DNA of 64,000 nt from Rossellomorea sp. y25 (GCF_038049935.1 NZ_CP145886.1:1930501-1994500), one strand, 5' to 3'; counted from the first letter of the stretch, positions 28,373 to 39,107 are shown. Numbers and translations: made by a program. The notes: generated by a model not told the origin, from the letters alone.

Positions 28373-29362
28373 ATGAGTTTTTTTAAGAAACTTAAAGATA
28401 AATTTACACAGTCGAGTGATAATGTAACAGAGAAATTTAAAGATGGATTAAGTAAAACGAGGAACAACTTCACTTCAAAGATGAATGACCTGGTTGCCAG
28501 ATACCGCAAAGTCGATGAAGACTTCTTTGAAGAGCTGGAAGAAATCCTGATAGGAGCGGACGTCGGCTTTGATACAGTGATGGAGCTGATTGATGAACTA
28601 AAGCTTGAAGTGAAGCGAAAGAATATTCAAGACACGGAAGATGTTCAATCTGTCATCTCAGAGAAGCTCGTAGAAATCTACCAGGGGGATCGTGAAGAAG
28701 ACAGCAGCCTGAACATTCAAGACAATGCGCTAACAGTTTTATTATTCGTCGGGGTGAACGGTGTCGGAAAAACGACGACCATCGGAAAAATGGCCCATAT
28801 GTTTAAGGAACAGGGTAAGAATGTTGTTCTTGCTGCAGGTGACACATTCCGAGCAGGAGCGATCGAGCAGCTTGAAGTATGGGGTGAACGTGTAGGAGTT
28901 CCGGTCATTAAGCAGGCGGCGGGAAGCGATCCTGCGGCGGTTATGTTTGATGCCGTCCAGTCTGCCAAAGCGAAAAAAGCAGACATACTCATTTGTGATA
29001 CGGCAGGAAGGTTGCAAAATAAAGTGAACCTTATGAAAGAGCTTGAAAAAGTGAAGCGAGTGATTGAAAGAGAAATTCCGGGAGCTCCTCACGAAGTATT
29101 ACTCGTTCTTGACGCAACCACAGGTCAAAATGCAATGGTACAGGCGAAAACCTTTAAAGAAGCAACAAACGTCTCAGGAATCGTCCTGACGAAGCTTGAT
29201 GGTACAGCAAAAGGTGGTATTGTCCTTGCGATCAGAAACGAGCTCGAAATCCCTGTGAAATATGTAGGTCTTGGAGAAAAAATGGACGACCTCCAGCCGT
29301 TCGACGCTGAAAAGTATGTCTATGGCTTATTCTCAAACCTGGTTGATAAAGAAGAAGAATAG
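28373..29362 (+). CDS. ftsY: Signal recognition particle receptor FtsY
   Basis: SRP receptor GTPase at the membrane. 329 residues: short charged N-terminal region starting MSFFKKLKDKF instead of the long acidic A domain of E. coli, four-helix N domain, then the G domain with GVNGVGKTTTIGKMA (G1), DTAGRLQNK (G3), TKLDGTAKGG (G4) and a final YVGLGEKMDDLQPFD. 17 bases after smc. A terminator follows and ffh is transcribed from a new promoter. Confidence 0.96.
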   Translation: MSFFKKLKDKFTQSSDNVTEKFKDGLSKTRNNFTSKMNDLVARYRKVDEDFFEELEEILIGADVGFDTVMELIDELKLEVKRKNIQDTEDVQSVISEKLVEIYQGDREEDSSLNIQDNALTVLLFVGVNGVGKTTTIGKMAHMFKEQGKNVVLAAGDTFRAGAIEQLEVWGERVGVPVIKQAAGSDPAAVMFDAVQSAKAKKADILICDTAGRLQNKVNLMKELEKVKRVIEREIPGAPHEVLLVLDATTGQNAMVQAKTFKEATNVSGIVLTKLDGTAKGGIVLAIRNELEIPVKYVGLGEKMDDLQPFDAEKYVYGLFSNLVDKEEE

Positions 29363-29376
29363 ATACAAGAATCGAT

Positions 29377-29431
29377 AGAGTAGCCTGATGAGAGACTTTG
29401 AGAAGCGGTCTTGCAGGTTACTCTTCTTTTG
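29377..29431 (+). terminator. Terminator after ftsY
   Basis: AGAGTAGCCTG pairs with CAGGTTACTCT (one G-U) around a ~25-nt loop with an inner AGAC/GTCT helix, followed by TCTTTTG. It ends the rnc-smc-ftsY message. Confidence 0.75.
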
Positions 29432-29487
29432 TTTACGGAATCAGTATGTTTTTTTAGGTTTTCTCTCTGAAAAATCTATAAGTATCC

Positions 29488-29516
29488 TTGACAAACGCCC
29501 GTAAAGACTGTATTCT
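29488..29516 (+). promoter_or_regulatory. Sigma-A promoter of ylxM-ffh
   Basis: TTGACA (29488-29493, perfect), 17-base spacer, TATTCT (29511-29516). About 40 bases before the ylxM start and after the ftsY terminator. Confidence 0.85.
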
Positions 29517-29556
29517 TCATATGTAAAGGTTTTTCACTTAACAAGGAGGGATATCC

Positions 29557-29889
29557 GTGCTGGAGAAAACAACCAGAATGAATTATCTCTACGATTTTTA
29601 TCAATCTTTGTTAACTCCTAAGCAAAGAAGCTATATGTCCCTCTATTATTTGGATGATTTCTCTTTAGGGGAAATCGCTGAAGAGTATAATGTTAGTCGA
29701 CAAGCAGTGTATGATAACATTAAACGAACAGAGGCCATGATCGAGGAGTACGAAGAAAAGCTTTTATTATTTAAAAAATTTCAAGAACGCAACGAGATTC
29801 TTGATCAACTCAGACAAAAAATAGAAGAACCATCAATCGATTCTTCTCATTGTTTAAAACTCATTGATGATCTTGAAATATTGGATTAG
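29557..29889 (+). CDS. ylxM: YlxM family sigma-70-like DNA-binding protein, SRP-associated
   Basis: 110 residues, UPF0122 family. Helix-turn-helix of sigma region 4 type ([22 protein letters not shown], residues ~34-55, shown in part) with the aromatic [13 protein letters not shown] start. YlxM modulates SRP GTPase activity in streptococci; the HTH also suggests nucleic acid binding. Starts at GTG after AAGGAGGG and lies 12 bases before ffh, its invariable neighbour. Confidence 0.9.
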   Translation: MLEKTTRMNYLYDFYQSLLTPKQRSYMSLYYLDDFSLGEIAEEYNVSRQAVYDNIKRTEAMIEEYEEKLLLFKKFQERNEILDQLRQKIEEPSIDSSHCLKLIDDLEILD

Positions 29890-29901
29890 GAGGCGGCATG
29901 A

Positions 29902-31636
<1,735 letters not shown>

Positions 31637-31648
31637 TCGATTAGATCG

Positions 31649-31882
31649 ATGAAAGATCTTATTCTAACGATTGTGAAACCCTTAGTTGACCATCCTGACG
31701 CGGTCCACATCGAAACGGATGAAGGAACGAACGGCATAACGTATAAGTTATCTGTTCATCCCGAGGACATGGGGAAGGTTATTGGGAAACAAGGGAGAGT
31801 AGCTAAATCGATTCGAACTGTGGTATACGCTGCAGCAGGATCTTCACAACAGAAGAAAATCTTTTTAGAGATAGTGGAGTAA
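31649..31882 (+). CDS. khpA: KH-domain RNA-binding protein KhpA (YlqC)
   Basis: 77-residue single KH domain; GxxG loop seen as GKQGR (residues ~46-50) after PEDMGKVI. KhpA partners with KhpB/Jag in Gram-positive bacteria to bind RNA and influence cell elongation. Begins at ATG, 12 bases after rpsP. In B. subtilis ylqD follows directly; here a strong terminator intervenes. Confidence 0.93.
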   Translation: MKDLILTIVKPLVDHPDAVHIETDEGTNGITYKLSVHPEDMGKVIGKQGRVAKSIRTVVYAAAGSSQQKKIFLEIVE

Positions 31883-31946
31883 GGAAGCTTTCATCAGCTG
31901 CCTTCTCATGAGGCTTTAGACCTTCAACACTTGCTCTTTTAGAACC

Positions 31947-32000
31947 AGGGGACTGACCCACAAGGTTACTATATAGCCTTAAGACGTCAGTCCCCTTTTT
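31947..32000 (+). terminator. Terminator between khpA and ylqD
   Basis: GGGGACTGAC at ~31948 pairs exactly with GTCAGTCCCC at ~31985, loop ~27 nt, followed by TTTTTC. The 65 bases between khpA and this hairpin show nothing else I can name. Confidence 0.88.
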
Positions 32001-32118
32001 CATAGGCTTAGGCTGCTGTATATAAAGAAAAAATGGTACAATCCAACACTCCCCGAAGAGAACACCCTAAGGATTTAATATGACAGCGTGGGGTGAATAG
32101 AAGGAGGAGGAAGAGCTT

Positions 32119-32505
32119 TTGAATGTGATACATACGATTACGATTAAACAAGTGCTGACAGTAAACAGTAAGGACTTGTTAATGAAACGATATGAAAATC
32201 AAAAGTTTCATTTAGCCAAGGAATGTGACCAGTTGCAGTTCGAAATGAAAAAGATCGAACGTGGGAAGAAATACCCGTCACATAAGTTAAGTCAGCATTT
32301 TGAAAGAGAATTGAATGAACGTGCTGAAAAGATCAAGCTCTTGGAATTCCAAATCGAGCAGTTAAATATCCTGCCTATCGGAAGCGAACTAAAGGAAAGG
32401 GAAGTCCAAGGTATGATGGACATTCAAGTTGGTGACAATTGGGAGGAAGAAGCACTTTCTAAGACGATTGTCGTAGAAGATGGTATTGTGAAAGAAATTC
32501 GTTAA
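32119..32505 (+). CDS. ylqD: YlqD family protein
   Basis: 128 residues, the family length in Bacillus. Mostly helical with a coiled-coil middle ([20 protein letters not shown], ~33-52) and a conserved C-terminal strand region ([20 protein letters not shown]). No catalytic motif seen; no function is known. It starts at TTG or ATG-like codon 32119 after GGAGGAGGAAGAG. It precedes rimM by 17 bases, so it is probably co-transcribed with ribosome maturation genes. Confidence 0.88.
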   Translation: MNVIHTITIKQVLTVNSKDLLMKRYENQKFHLAKECDQLQFEMKKIERGKKYPSHKLSQHFERELNERAEKIKLLEFQIEQLNILPIGSELKEREVQGMMDIQVGDNWEEEALSKTIVVEDGIVKEIR

Positions 32506-32522
32506 TGCAAGAGGTGAAAGCT

Positions 32523-33041
32523 ATGGAAAAGTGGTTTAATGTAGGTAAGATCGTCAACACGCACGGAGTTAAAGGAGAGGTAAAGATCGTCTCGACTACC
32601 GACTTCCCGGAAGAACGCTATCAAAAAGGGAACACACTTTATTTGTTCCAAGGTCAAAATAATGAACCGATCAATCTCGTGATTAAATCTCATAGAAATC
32701 ATAAGAGCTTTGATTTACTGACCTTTGAGGGTTATGAAAACATTAATGAGGTTGAGAAATTTAAAGAAGGCATCTTAAAGGTTCAAGAAGACCAATTACA
32801 GGAACTTGAAGAAGGGGAATACTATTTCCATGAAATCGTTGGCTGTAAGGTCGTTACGACTGAAGGAGAAGAACTGGGGACGATTAAAGAGATTCTGAGC
32901 CCCGGAGCGAATGACGTTTGGGTAGTGAAGGGTCAACGGGGGAAAGAACACCTTATTCCTTACATTGAGGATATTGTGAAAACCGTCGATATTGAGAAGC
33001 AGCTCATCACGATAGAACCTATGGAAGGCTTGTTATCATGA
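32523..33041 (+). CDS. rimM: Ribosome maturation factor RimM
   Basis: Assists 30S head assembly via S19. 172 residues: N-terminal RimM domain ([17 protein letters not shown]) and C-terminal PRC barrel ([35 protein letters not shown]). ATG 32523 follows AGAGGTGAAAG. The stop overlaps the trmD start (ATGATG), so translation is coupled. Confidence 0.95.
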   Translation: MEKWFNVGKIVNTHGVKGEVKIVSTTDFPEERYQKGNTLYLFQGQNNEPINLVIKSHRNHKSFDLLTFEGYENINEVEKFKEGILKVQEDQLQELEEGEYYFHEIVGCKVVTTEGEELGTIKEILSPGANDVWVVKGQRGKEHLIPYIEDIVKTVDIEKQLITIEPMEGLLS

Positions 33042-33775
33042 TGCGAATTGATGTCCTATCTCTTTTCCCACCTATGTTCGAAGGAATATTAGGTGAATCG
33101 ATACTTAAGAAAGCACATGAAAAAGAAGCTGTAAGCTATAATGTGATTAACTTCAGGGAATACGCTGACAATAAGCATAATCAAGTCGATGATTATCCGT
33201 ATGGTGGAGGAGCAGGTATGGTTTTGAAGCCCCAGCCTATTTTTGATGCCGTCGACGCATTGAAGAGTGAACAACAATCAAAACCGAGGGTTATCCTCAT
33301 GTGTCCCCAAGGTGAACGCTATACTCAACAAAAGGCTGAGGAATTGGCCAAGGAAGATCATCTCGTATTTATATGTGGGCACTATGAGGGCTACGATGAG
33401 CGAATCAGGGAGCATGTTGTCACAGATGAAATTTCGATTGGAGACTATGTTTTGACTGGTGGAGAGCTTGGCGCCATGGTGGTCATTGATAGTGTAGTAC
33501 GCCTGCTTCCAGGTGTGCTTGGGAATGAGGATTCTCCCATTCTGGATTCGTTCTCGTCAGGACTCCTTGAACATCCCCATTATACCCGCCCGTCCGACTT
33601 TAGGGGGATGAAGGTACCGGAGGAGCTGATTTCAGGGAATCACCGTCTGATCGATGAATGGAGAGAGAAAGAGAGTTTGAGAAGAACCTATGAAAGAAGA
33701 CCGGATCTATTGGAAAGCTATAAGCTCACAGATCGACAAAAAGCCTGGATAGAGGAATGGAGAAAGTCTAAATAG
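33038..33775 (+). CDS. trmD: tRNA (guanine-37-N1)-methyltransferase TrmD
   Basis: SAM-dependent SPOUT methyltransferase, m1G37 of tRNA, which prevents +1 frameshifting. 245 residues. Motifs: [37 protein letters not shown] and the trefoil knot [16 protein letters not shown]. An in-frame ATG at 33041 would lose one Met. rimM-trmD-rplS order is conserved. Confidence 0.96.
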   Translation: MMRIDVLSLFPPMFEGILGESILKKAHEKEAVSYNVINFREYADNKHNQVDDYPYGGGAGMVLKPQPIFDAVDALKSEQQSKPRVILMCPQGERYTQQKAEELAKEDHLVFICGHYEGYDERIREHVVTDEISIGDYVLTGGELGAMVVIDSVVRLLPGVLGNEDSPILDSFSSGLLEHPHYTRPSDFRGMKVPEELISGNHRLIDEWREKESLRRTYERRPDLLESYKLTDRQKAWIEEWRKSK

Positions 33776-33779
33776 GCTA

Positions 33780-33808
33780 TTGCATCCTGGTTGTCTGTGT
33801 GATATTAT
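33780..33808 (+). promoter_or_regulatory. Promoter of rplS
   Basis: TTGCAT (33780-33785), 17-base spacer, TATTAT (33803-33808). It begins five bases after the trmD stop and would give rplS a transcript of its own beginning near 33815. Confidence 0.75.
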
Positions 33809-33814
33809 ATTCTT

Positions 33815-33911
33815 TGTGGCTTGAGGGGTTATCCCCTGTTGCCATTGATCCCGATGTTCCGCTGCAATCAATCGCTTTTGTAAGAGCATCTGTTGGAAGG
33901 AGTTGAAAAAG
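33815..33911 (+). promoter_or_regulatory. Structured 5' leader of rplS (probable L19 leader)
   Basis: Three consecutive helices are visible: TGGC...GCCA enclosing AGGGG-TTAT-CCCCT (33817-33852), ATTGAT...ATCAAT (33853-33880), and GCTTTT/AGAGC (33882-33897), the last reaching the GGAAGGAG ribosome-binding site. The position upstream of rplS fits the L19 ribosomal-protein leader described in Bacillus (autogenous control). I cannot run the covariance model, so the family name is an inference. Confidence 0.6.
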
Positions 33912-34256
33912 ATGCACAAATTAATCGAAGATATTACGAAAGAACAACTTCGCTCTGATCTACCATCTTTCCGTCCTGGTGATACAGTACGTGTACACGT
34001 TAACATCGTTGAGGGTACTCGTGAACGTATTCAGGTATACGAAGGAGTAGTAATCAAACGCCGCGGTGGCGGTATCAGCGAAACATTTACAGTTCGTAAA
34101 ATTTCTTACGGTGTAGGTGTTGAACGTACGTTCCCAGTACACACACCAAAGATCGCTAAATTAGAAGTTATTCGTCGCGGTAAAGTCCGTCGTGCGAAAC
34201 TTTATTACCTGCGTAACCTGCGTGGTAAAGCGGCACGTATTAAAGAAATTCGATAA
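33912..34256 (+). CDS. rplS: 50S ribosomal protein L19
   Basis: 114 residues, bL19, at the 30S-50S interface. [47 protein letters not shown] (shown in part) and [10 protein letters not shown] are the family sequences. ATG 33912 is nine bases after GGAAGGAG; TTG 33903 in frame is upstream but does not fit the family start. Terminator follows. Confidence 0.97.
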   Translation: MHKLIEDITKEQLRSDLPSFRPGDTVRVHVNIVEGTRERIQVYEGVVIKRRGGGISETFTVRKISYGVGVERTFPVHTPKIAKLEVIRRGKVRRAKLYYLRNLRGKAARIKEIR

Positions 34257-34265
34257 GAACGTAAG

Positions 34266-34300
34266 AAAAGGAGCTTGGAGACAAGCTCCTTTTCCTTATT
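34266..34300 (+). terminator. Terminator after rplS
   Basis: AAAAGGAGCTTG pairs perfectly with CAAGCTCCTTTT around GAGA, then CCTTATTTT. Confidence 0.9.
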
Positions 34301-34443
34301 TTACAAGATTTGTTGTGAAATAAATGAAACATCCGCGGAAAAACGGCCTGACTATTTTAATGAAGCCACCTTTTTTTAATGAGAAATACAAGAATTTCTA
34401 GTAGAATAGAAAAAGATAGAAAAATACATTGGGTGGTGGAGAT

Positions 34444-34983
34444 GTGGTTAAAGAGAAAAATGAGTGGTGGGAGTGGATGAAGGCACTGTTGATCGCAGTA
34501 GGTTTAGCTGCAATTATCAGATTCTTTTTATTTGCACCCATTGTTGTCGATGGATTATCAATGATGCCTACTTTACATAATGGAGATCGAATGATTGTAA
34601 GTAAATTAGGGGAGCCGGAGCGATTTGATATCGTCGTTTTCCATGCACCTGAACAAAAAGACTATATTAAACGCGTCATCGGGCTCCCGGGGGATGAAGT
34701 AGAGTACAAAAATGACACATTATATATTAATGGAAAAGCGTATAATGAACCATACTTACAAGAGTATAAAGATCAATTAAATGAAGGTGTGTTAACAGAA
34801 GATTTCACTTTAAATGATATCATTGAAAAAGGCACTGTTCCTGAAGGGGAAATCTTTGTGATGGGTGACAATCGCCGATTCAGTAAAGATAGTCGTCACA
34901 TCGGTACAGTTCCAATGGAAGAAGTCATCGGTGATACAAAAGTGATCTATTGGCCTGTTAAAGATATAGGTTTCGTGAAATAA
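34444..34983 (+). CDS. lepB: Type I signal peptidase
   Basis: Membrane-bound protease that cleaves signal peptides of exported proteins. ~179 residues with one N-terminal transmembrane helix ([21 protein letters not shown], shown in part). Catalytic serine in GLSMMPTL, catalytic lysine in [13 protein letters not shown], plus [11 protein letters not shown]. The short Gram-positive form lacking the second TM of E. coli. GTG 34444 follows GGTGGTGG; TTG 34429 is in frame without a site. In B. subtilis no signal peptidase gene lies here; in several other Bacillaceae one does. Confidence 0.94.
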   Translation: MVKEKNEWWEWMKALLIAVGLAAIIRFFLFAPIVVDGLSMMPTLHNGDRMIVSKLGEPERFDIVVFHAPEQKDYIKRVIGLPGDEVEYKNDTLYINGKAYNEPYLQEYKDQLNEGVLTEDFTLNDIIEKGTVPEGEIFVMGDNRRFSKDSRHIGTVPMEEVIGDTKVIYWPVKDIGFVK

Positions 34984-35011
34984 TAGAAAAAAGTTGTTTG
35001 GAGGTGGTCAT

Positions 35012-35878
35012 ATGACAATACAATGGTTCCCAGGGCATATGGCTAAAGCTCGTAGGCAAGTTACTGAGAAGTTAAAACTTGTAGACATTGTGATTGAATT
35101 AGTAGATGCAAGAATACCGTTATCATCAAGAAATCCAATGATAGAAGAAATTATTGGACAAAAGCCGCGACTTGTTTTGTTAAATAAAGCAGACATGGCA
35201 GATACAAATAGAACGAATCAGTGGATTTCTTATTTTAAAGAGCAAGGAATAACAGCCCTTGCTGTAAATGCACAGGCTGGCAAAGGACTTCAAGTCATAG
35301 TTCAAGCCGCTAAAGAAATATTAAAAGAAAAGTTCGACCGCATGAAATCAAGAGGAATGAGACCTCGTGCCATAAGAGCCATGATTGTCGGTATTCCTAA
35401 CGTAGGAAAATCCACATTAATCAATCGCCTGGCTAAGAAAAATATAGCGAAAACAGGAAATACTCCTGGAGTGACAAAAGCCCAGCAATGGATCAAAGTA
35501 GGGAAAGAGCTTGAGCTGCTCGACACGCCTGGTATATTATGGCCTAAGTTTGAAGATCCGCAAGTTGGATATAAACTGGCATTGACCGGTGCCATTAAAG
35601 ATACCATCCTGAATTTACAGGATATCGCCGTTTATGGTTTGCGATTTCTTGAAGAGAACTATCCAGAGCGATTAGAAGAGCGCTACGGCCTCGAAGGAAT
35701 ACCTGAAGAAGTAGTGGATAGCTTCGATAAAATCGGAGCTAAAAGAGGCTGTCTGATGGCTGGTGGAGAAGTGAACTATGACAAGACATCTGAAATTATC
35801 GTCCGTGACATTCGAAATGTACAATTAGGACCCATGACGTTTGACATCATTGGTGAGACTGAGCGGGAGAGCGAATAA
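35012..35878 (+). CDS. rbgA: Ribosome biogenesis GTPase RbgA (YlqF)
   Basis: Circularly permuted GTPase needed for late 50S assembly (L16 incorporation). 288 residues. [16 protein letters not shown] at the start, G4 NKAD precedes G1 [13 protein letters not shown]3 [10 protein letters not shown], and a C-terminal RNA-binding helical domain. ATG 35012 follows GGAGGTGG. 28 bases after lepB; a terminator separates it from rnhB. Confidence 0.95.
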   Translation: MTIQWFPGHMAKARRQVTEKLKLVDIVIELVDARIPLSSRNPMIEEIIGQKPRLVLLNKADMADTNRTNQWISYFKEQGITALAVNAQAGKGLQVIVQAAKEILKEKFDRMKSRGMRPRAIRAMIVGIPNVGKSTLINRLAKKNIAKTGNTPGVTKAQQWIKVGKELELLDTPGILWPKFEDPQVGYKLALTGAIKDTILNLQDIAVYGLRFLEENYPERLEERYGLEGIPEEVVDSFDKIGAKRGCLMAGGEVNYDKTSEIIVRDIRNVQLGPMTFDIIGETERESE

Positions 35879-35926
35879 AAAAGAGGCTGTAAAAAGAGGG
35901 GATCTCTTTAGCGCAGCCTCTTTATT
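35877..35926 (+). terminator. Terminator after rbgA
   Basis: AAAGAGGCTG pairs with CAGCCTCTTT; inside is a second hairpin (AAAGAG/CTCTTT). It is followed by ATTTATG. Confidence 0.75.
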
Positions 35927-35963
35927 TATGTGAAGTACATCCGATATAGATAGGAGGAGCAAT

Positions 35964-36734
35964 ATGAATACAGTACATATGACCATTAAGGAAATAAGTG
36001 AAATCATCAAGTCTGCTTCTGCTCATGATCCGATTCTTGAGGGATTGAAGAAGGACAAAAGAATTGGTGTCCAAAAACTATTAAAACAGATTGAACGCGA
36101 GCAGATGAAACGAGAGAAGGAAAGAGAAGAATTTGCCGTCCTTACTCAATATGAAAGTGAACTTCGCCAGCAAGGATTCACCCTTATTGCAGGAATCGAT
36201 GAAGTAGGCAGAGGTCCTTTAGCAGGTCCTGTGGTAGCGGCTGCCGTCATCCTGCCCCATGACTTCTATTTGGCGGGATTAAATGATAGCAAGAAGATAA
36301 CAGAAGCAAGAAGAGAAGATTTCTATGAATACATCATGGAACACGCAACATCTGTTGGAGTAGGAATGGTACATGCGGAAGAAATTGATTCCATAAATAT
36401 ATATCAGGCTACAAAAAAGGCTATGAGTGAAGCGATCGTCAGCCTGCCGGTTCAGCCTGAGTATTTACTGATCGATGCGATGAAAATTCAATCGCCCTTT
36501 CCGAGTCAGTCGATCATTAAAGGAGACTCGAAAAGTATATCCATCGCCGCAGCATCCATCATTGCCAAGGTGACACGTGACAGGCTGATGAAGGAGTATG
36601 CCGCTACCTATCCTGGATATGCGTTTGAGAAAAATGCAGGATATGGAACAAAGGATCACTTAGGCGGGCTGGAGAAATTAGGAGTGACGCCCATTCATCG
36701 AAAGACCTTTGCACCTGTGAAGGAGCTGCTATAG
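35964..36734 (+). CDS. rnhB: Ribonuclease HII
   Basis: Removes RNA from RNA:DNA hybrids, including single ribonucleotides. 256 residues: ~70-residue helical N-terminal extension usual in Bacillus, then the catalytic core IAGIDEVGRGPLAGPVVAA (first Asp and Glu; shown in part), LNDSKKI, LLIDAM and VTRDRLM with the further acidic residues, and HRKTFAPV at the end. Starts at ATG after AGGAGGAG. Confidence 0.95.
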   Translation: MNTVHMTIKEISEIIKSASAHDPILEGLKKDKRIGVQKLLKQIEREQMKREKEREEFAVLTQYESELRQQGFTLIAGIDEVGRGPLAGPVVAAAVILPHDFYLAGLNDSKKITEARREDFYEYIMEHATSVGVGMVHAEEIDSINIYQATKKAMSEAIVSLPVQPEYLLIDAMKIQSPFPSQSIIKGDSKSISIAAASIIAKVTRDRLMKEYAATYPGYAFEKNAGYGTKDHLGGLEKLGVTPIHRKTFAPVKELL

Positions 36735-36794
36735 ATTAGCAGCCGGTTCGCCTGTATAAACGATTAGGATTCACAATGAACGGGAGATAAGGAT

Positions 36795-38615
36795 ATGACC
36801 CATATTCATGGTATTTACAGTAACCAGCCCCTTGATCAAAAGCCCTTTTCCATTCAAAGTGGAAAAGTTCTAATTATCAGCGTCCATAAGCTGTTAGGAG
36901 AGGGCAATGCGGTGGTGTCAGCAAATGGACAACGGTTTATTGCGAAAATTGAAGCGCCTATGGAAGCTGGAGAACGTTATTGGGTAGAAGTGAAGCAATC
37001 TGAAAGTAGTGTAAGTCTACATCTGATCCCGAGCCGTGGGCAAACTGGAGTAGAAAATGGAAAGCAAATAGCAGCAAATCTATTACAGCATTTTTCCATA
37101 TCAACAAGTGGAAAAGAAATGAACGAATTTGTAATGGATCTAATGAAAAAAAACATTCCCATTCATAAAGAACTGCTATTATTCGGAGAGAAACATTTGA
37201 AAGGGAAGGATTCATCGGAAAATGTGAAAACCCTGGTTGAAATGGCTAAGAGGAACATGCCGCTTTCTGACAGGGTCTTTCTCTCAATGAGAGCGGGAAC
37301 TTCAACCACCAGCATTTTATCCATGTTAAATGAGCTGTCTTCAAAGTTAAGGGGAACTGGAGGGGGCACGGCCGCACTTCATTTACTTACGGGGATCCAG
37401 AAACCGTTGAATAGGCTGGCGTCTGAAAAACTTGTGATAAATGCCTTATCCAGTTTAGTTGATTCATCCCAAACCTTCTCAAATCGATTAGGCCATTTCG
37501 ATCTATTGAAATCACTAGGAGTCTTTCCGAAAGACACTCCCATGAATCAGTGGAGGAAAGGGTTAAAGACAATGCTTTCAGAAGAACTGAAACAGTCTAC
37601 ATACGGGCAGTGGGAAAGAAAGATCGATATTCTAAGAACCCAATTGGCAAATCATCCAGGTCCAGCTCCCGTAAAGCTTCGAAATGATCTGAATCAGCTC
37701 CTATCAACGACTACCGGCAGGATCCCGGAAATTCCTAAACGATCTGGAACTCATATCGATAAATGGATTAATATACTATTGAGTTCGGAGACTTTACTAA
37801 ATGGAGAAAGGGATAAACCTTCCTTTGTGGCAGCTAAAGAGCTGATGGGAGTAGTTGGAGAGGGAAAATGGCGGTCCATTGAGATGAACTATATGAGGCT
37901 CTTGCAGTCTTATGGAAAAGGAGCACCTGCATCGAACATGGAACGGCTATTACAAAAACTTCACCTACAGATAGAGCAAGAAATCACTCAGACGATTCGG
38001 GGAGAAGAACTGGCAAGGATGCTGAAAAAAGTAATTGGAACGTTTGGGATTAACTTTGAAGCTCAGTTACAAAAAAACGGACAAGAGCTTCAAAATCATC
38101 CAACAATTAAGCAGTATCTCATTGGGTTAAGTCAAAATCACCCACTCGCAGATATTCGAATGTTAGCCGATGATCTTGTTCTCAAAATGAACCACCAAGT
38201 GCTTCAATCACAGGAGAGTTCTCCTTTTCTAACAATCGTACAGCAATTCCCATTTTCTCTAAATGGACAGGGCACCGATATCACCCTTCAATGGACAGGG
38301 AAAGAGAAACAAAAAGGTGTGATTGATGGAGACTACTGCCGGGTTTTATTTTATTTAGAGCTGGATATCATGAGAGAGACATTGATCGATATGCAGGTTC
38401 AAAACCGGGTGGTCTCCTTGACCGTTTGGAATGACCACCCAAACGCAGAGAGGATGTCCAGATCATTTATTCCTGGATTAAAAGAAGGTCTGGAGAAACT
38501 GGACTATCAACTATCTATGGTAAAGGTGAAAGCTCCGGATAAGCAGGTTGAGCTTTCTGATAAAATCATGGCAGAACGTTTTAAAACGTTTTCGGGAGTT
38601 GATTTAAAGATATGA
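36795..38615 (+). CDS. ylqG: YlqG-like protein with FliK-type C-terminal (hook-length control) domain
   Basis: 606 residues. The N-terminal half has no recognisable domain. The C-terminal ~100 residues (LQWTGKEKQKGVIDGDYCRV, then LIDMQVQNRVVSLTVW, and SFIPGLKEGLEKLDYQLSMV) follow the pattern of the FliK C-terminal T3S4 domain: LxPxxLG-VEV, strand, helix, strand. The gene overlaps the FlhB-C-like ylqH by four bases, and in flagellar export FliK-C binds FlhB-C, so I infer that the pair acts together. The true fliK lies 20 kb downstream. Function is unknown; membrane spans and signal peptide are absent. Confidence 0.8.
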   Translation: MTHIHGIYSNQPLDQKPFSIQSGKVLIISVHKLLGEGNAVVSANGQRFIAKIEAPMEAGERYWVEVKQSESSVSLHLIPSRGQTGVENGKQIAANLLQHFSISTSGKEMNEFVMDLMKKNIPIHKELLLFGEKHLKGKDSSENVKTLVEMAKRNMPLSDRVFLSMRAGTSTTSILSMLNELSSKLRGTGGGTAALHLLTGIQKPLNRLASEKLVINALSSLVDSSQTFSNRLGHFDLLKSLGVFPKDTPMNQWRKGLKTMLSEELKQSTYGQWERKIDILRTQLANHPGPAPVKLRNDLNQLLSTTTGRIPEIPKRSGTHIDKWINILLSSETLLNGERDKPSFVAAKELMGVVGEGKWRSIEMNYMRLLQSYGKGAPASNMERLLQKLHLQIEQEITQTIRGEELARMLKKVIGTFGINFEAQLQKNGQELQNHPTIKQYLIGLSQNHPLADIRMLADDLVLKMNHQVLQSQESSPFLTIVQQFPFSLNGQGTDITLQWTGKEKQKGVIDGDYCRVLFYLELDIMRETLIDMQVQNRVVSLTVWNDHPNAERMSRSFIPGLKEGLEKLDYQLSMVKVKAPDKQVELSDKIMAERFKTFSGVDLKI

Positions 38616-38893
38616 AAAACCCTCATGAGAGAAAAGAAGCGATTGCTTTAGGATATAATCAAAGTAGTGAATCAGCTCCAAAGGTCCTTGCTAAAGGGAA
38701 GGGAATCATTGCTGAAAACATTTTGGCTCAAGCAAAAGACCATCAAATACCTGTACAAGAAGACAAGAGCTTACTCTCACTTCTTGGGAACCTGGATATA
38801 GGAGAATCAATACCCGAAGAATTATATGGCGCTGTAGCGGAGGTTTTTGCTTTCATCTATCGATTAGATCGGGATATAGCGGGGAAGGGATAA
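38612..38893 (+). CDS. ylqH: FlhB C-terminal-domain-like protein (YlqH)
   Basis: 93 residues equal to the cytosolic C-terminal domain of FlhB/EscU alone, without the membrane part. It begins MKNPHERKEAIALGY, which lines up with the FlhB autocleavage site N-PTH and the following xAVALxY; the rest (PKVLAKGKGIIAENILAQA, IPVQEDKSLLSLL, EELYGAVAEVFAFIYRL) is the family sequence. The orphan starts where processed FlhB-C would start, and NPTH itself is altered. Start overlaps ylqG (ATGA). Roles are unproven; an interaction with YlqG or the flagellar export gate is likely by analogy. Confidence 0.85.
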   Translation: MKNPHERKEAIALGYNQSSESAPKVLAKGKGIIAENILAQAKDHQIPVQEDKSLLSLLGNLDIGESIPEELYGAVAEVFAFIYRLDRDIAGKG

Positions 38894-39078
38894 TTCTTTG
38901 CCAATCGAATATACTTCCTGTCACTAAAAGGCATCAACACGAATTAGAATAGCAAATTATATTTTTTAAGAATAATAATTTCAAGGATAGTCACTTCAGG
39001 AACAACGGAGCATATGGAGTAATTCTACTATTTCAAGTTCAGAATTTTAAAATTAATATAATATTTTTAGCATAATGG

Positions 39079-39107
39079 TAGACAGATATACTGTCATTTT
39101 ATACAAT
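39079..39107 (+). promoter_or_regulatory. Promoter of sucCD with inverted repeat in the spacer
   Basis: TAGACA (39079-39084), 17-base spacer, TACAAT (39102-39107). The spacer contains a perfect inverted repeat GACAG-ATATA-CTGTC (39081-39095). The ~185 bases upstream (38894-39078) are AT-rich and show no gene. An AATTTTAAAATT palindrome lies at ~39045. Confidence 0.7.
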
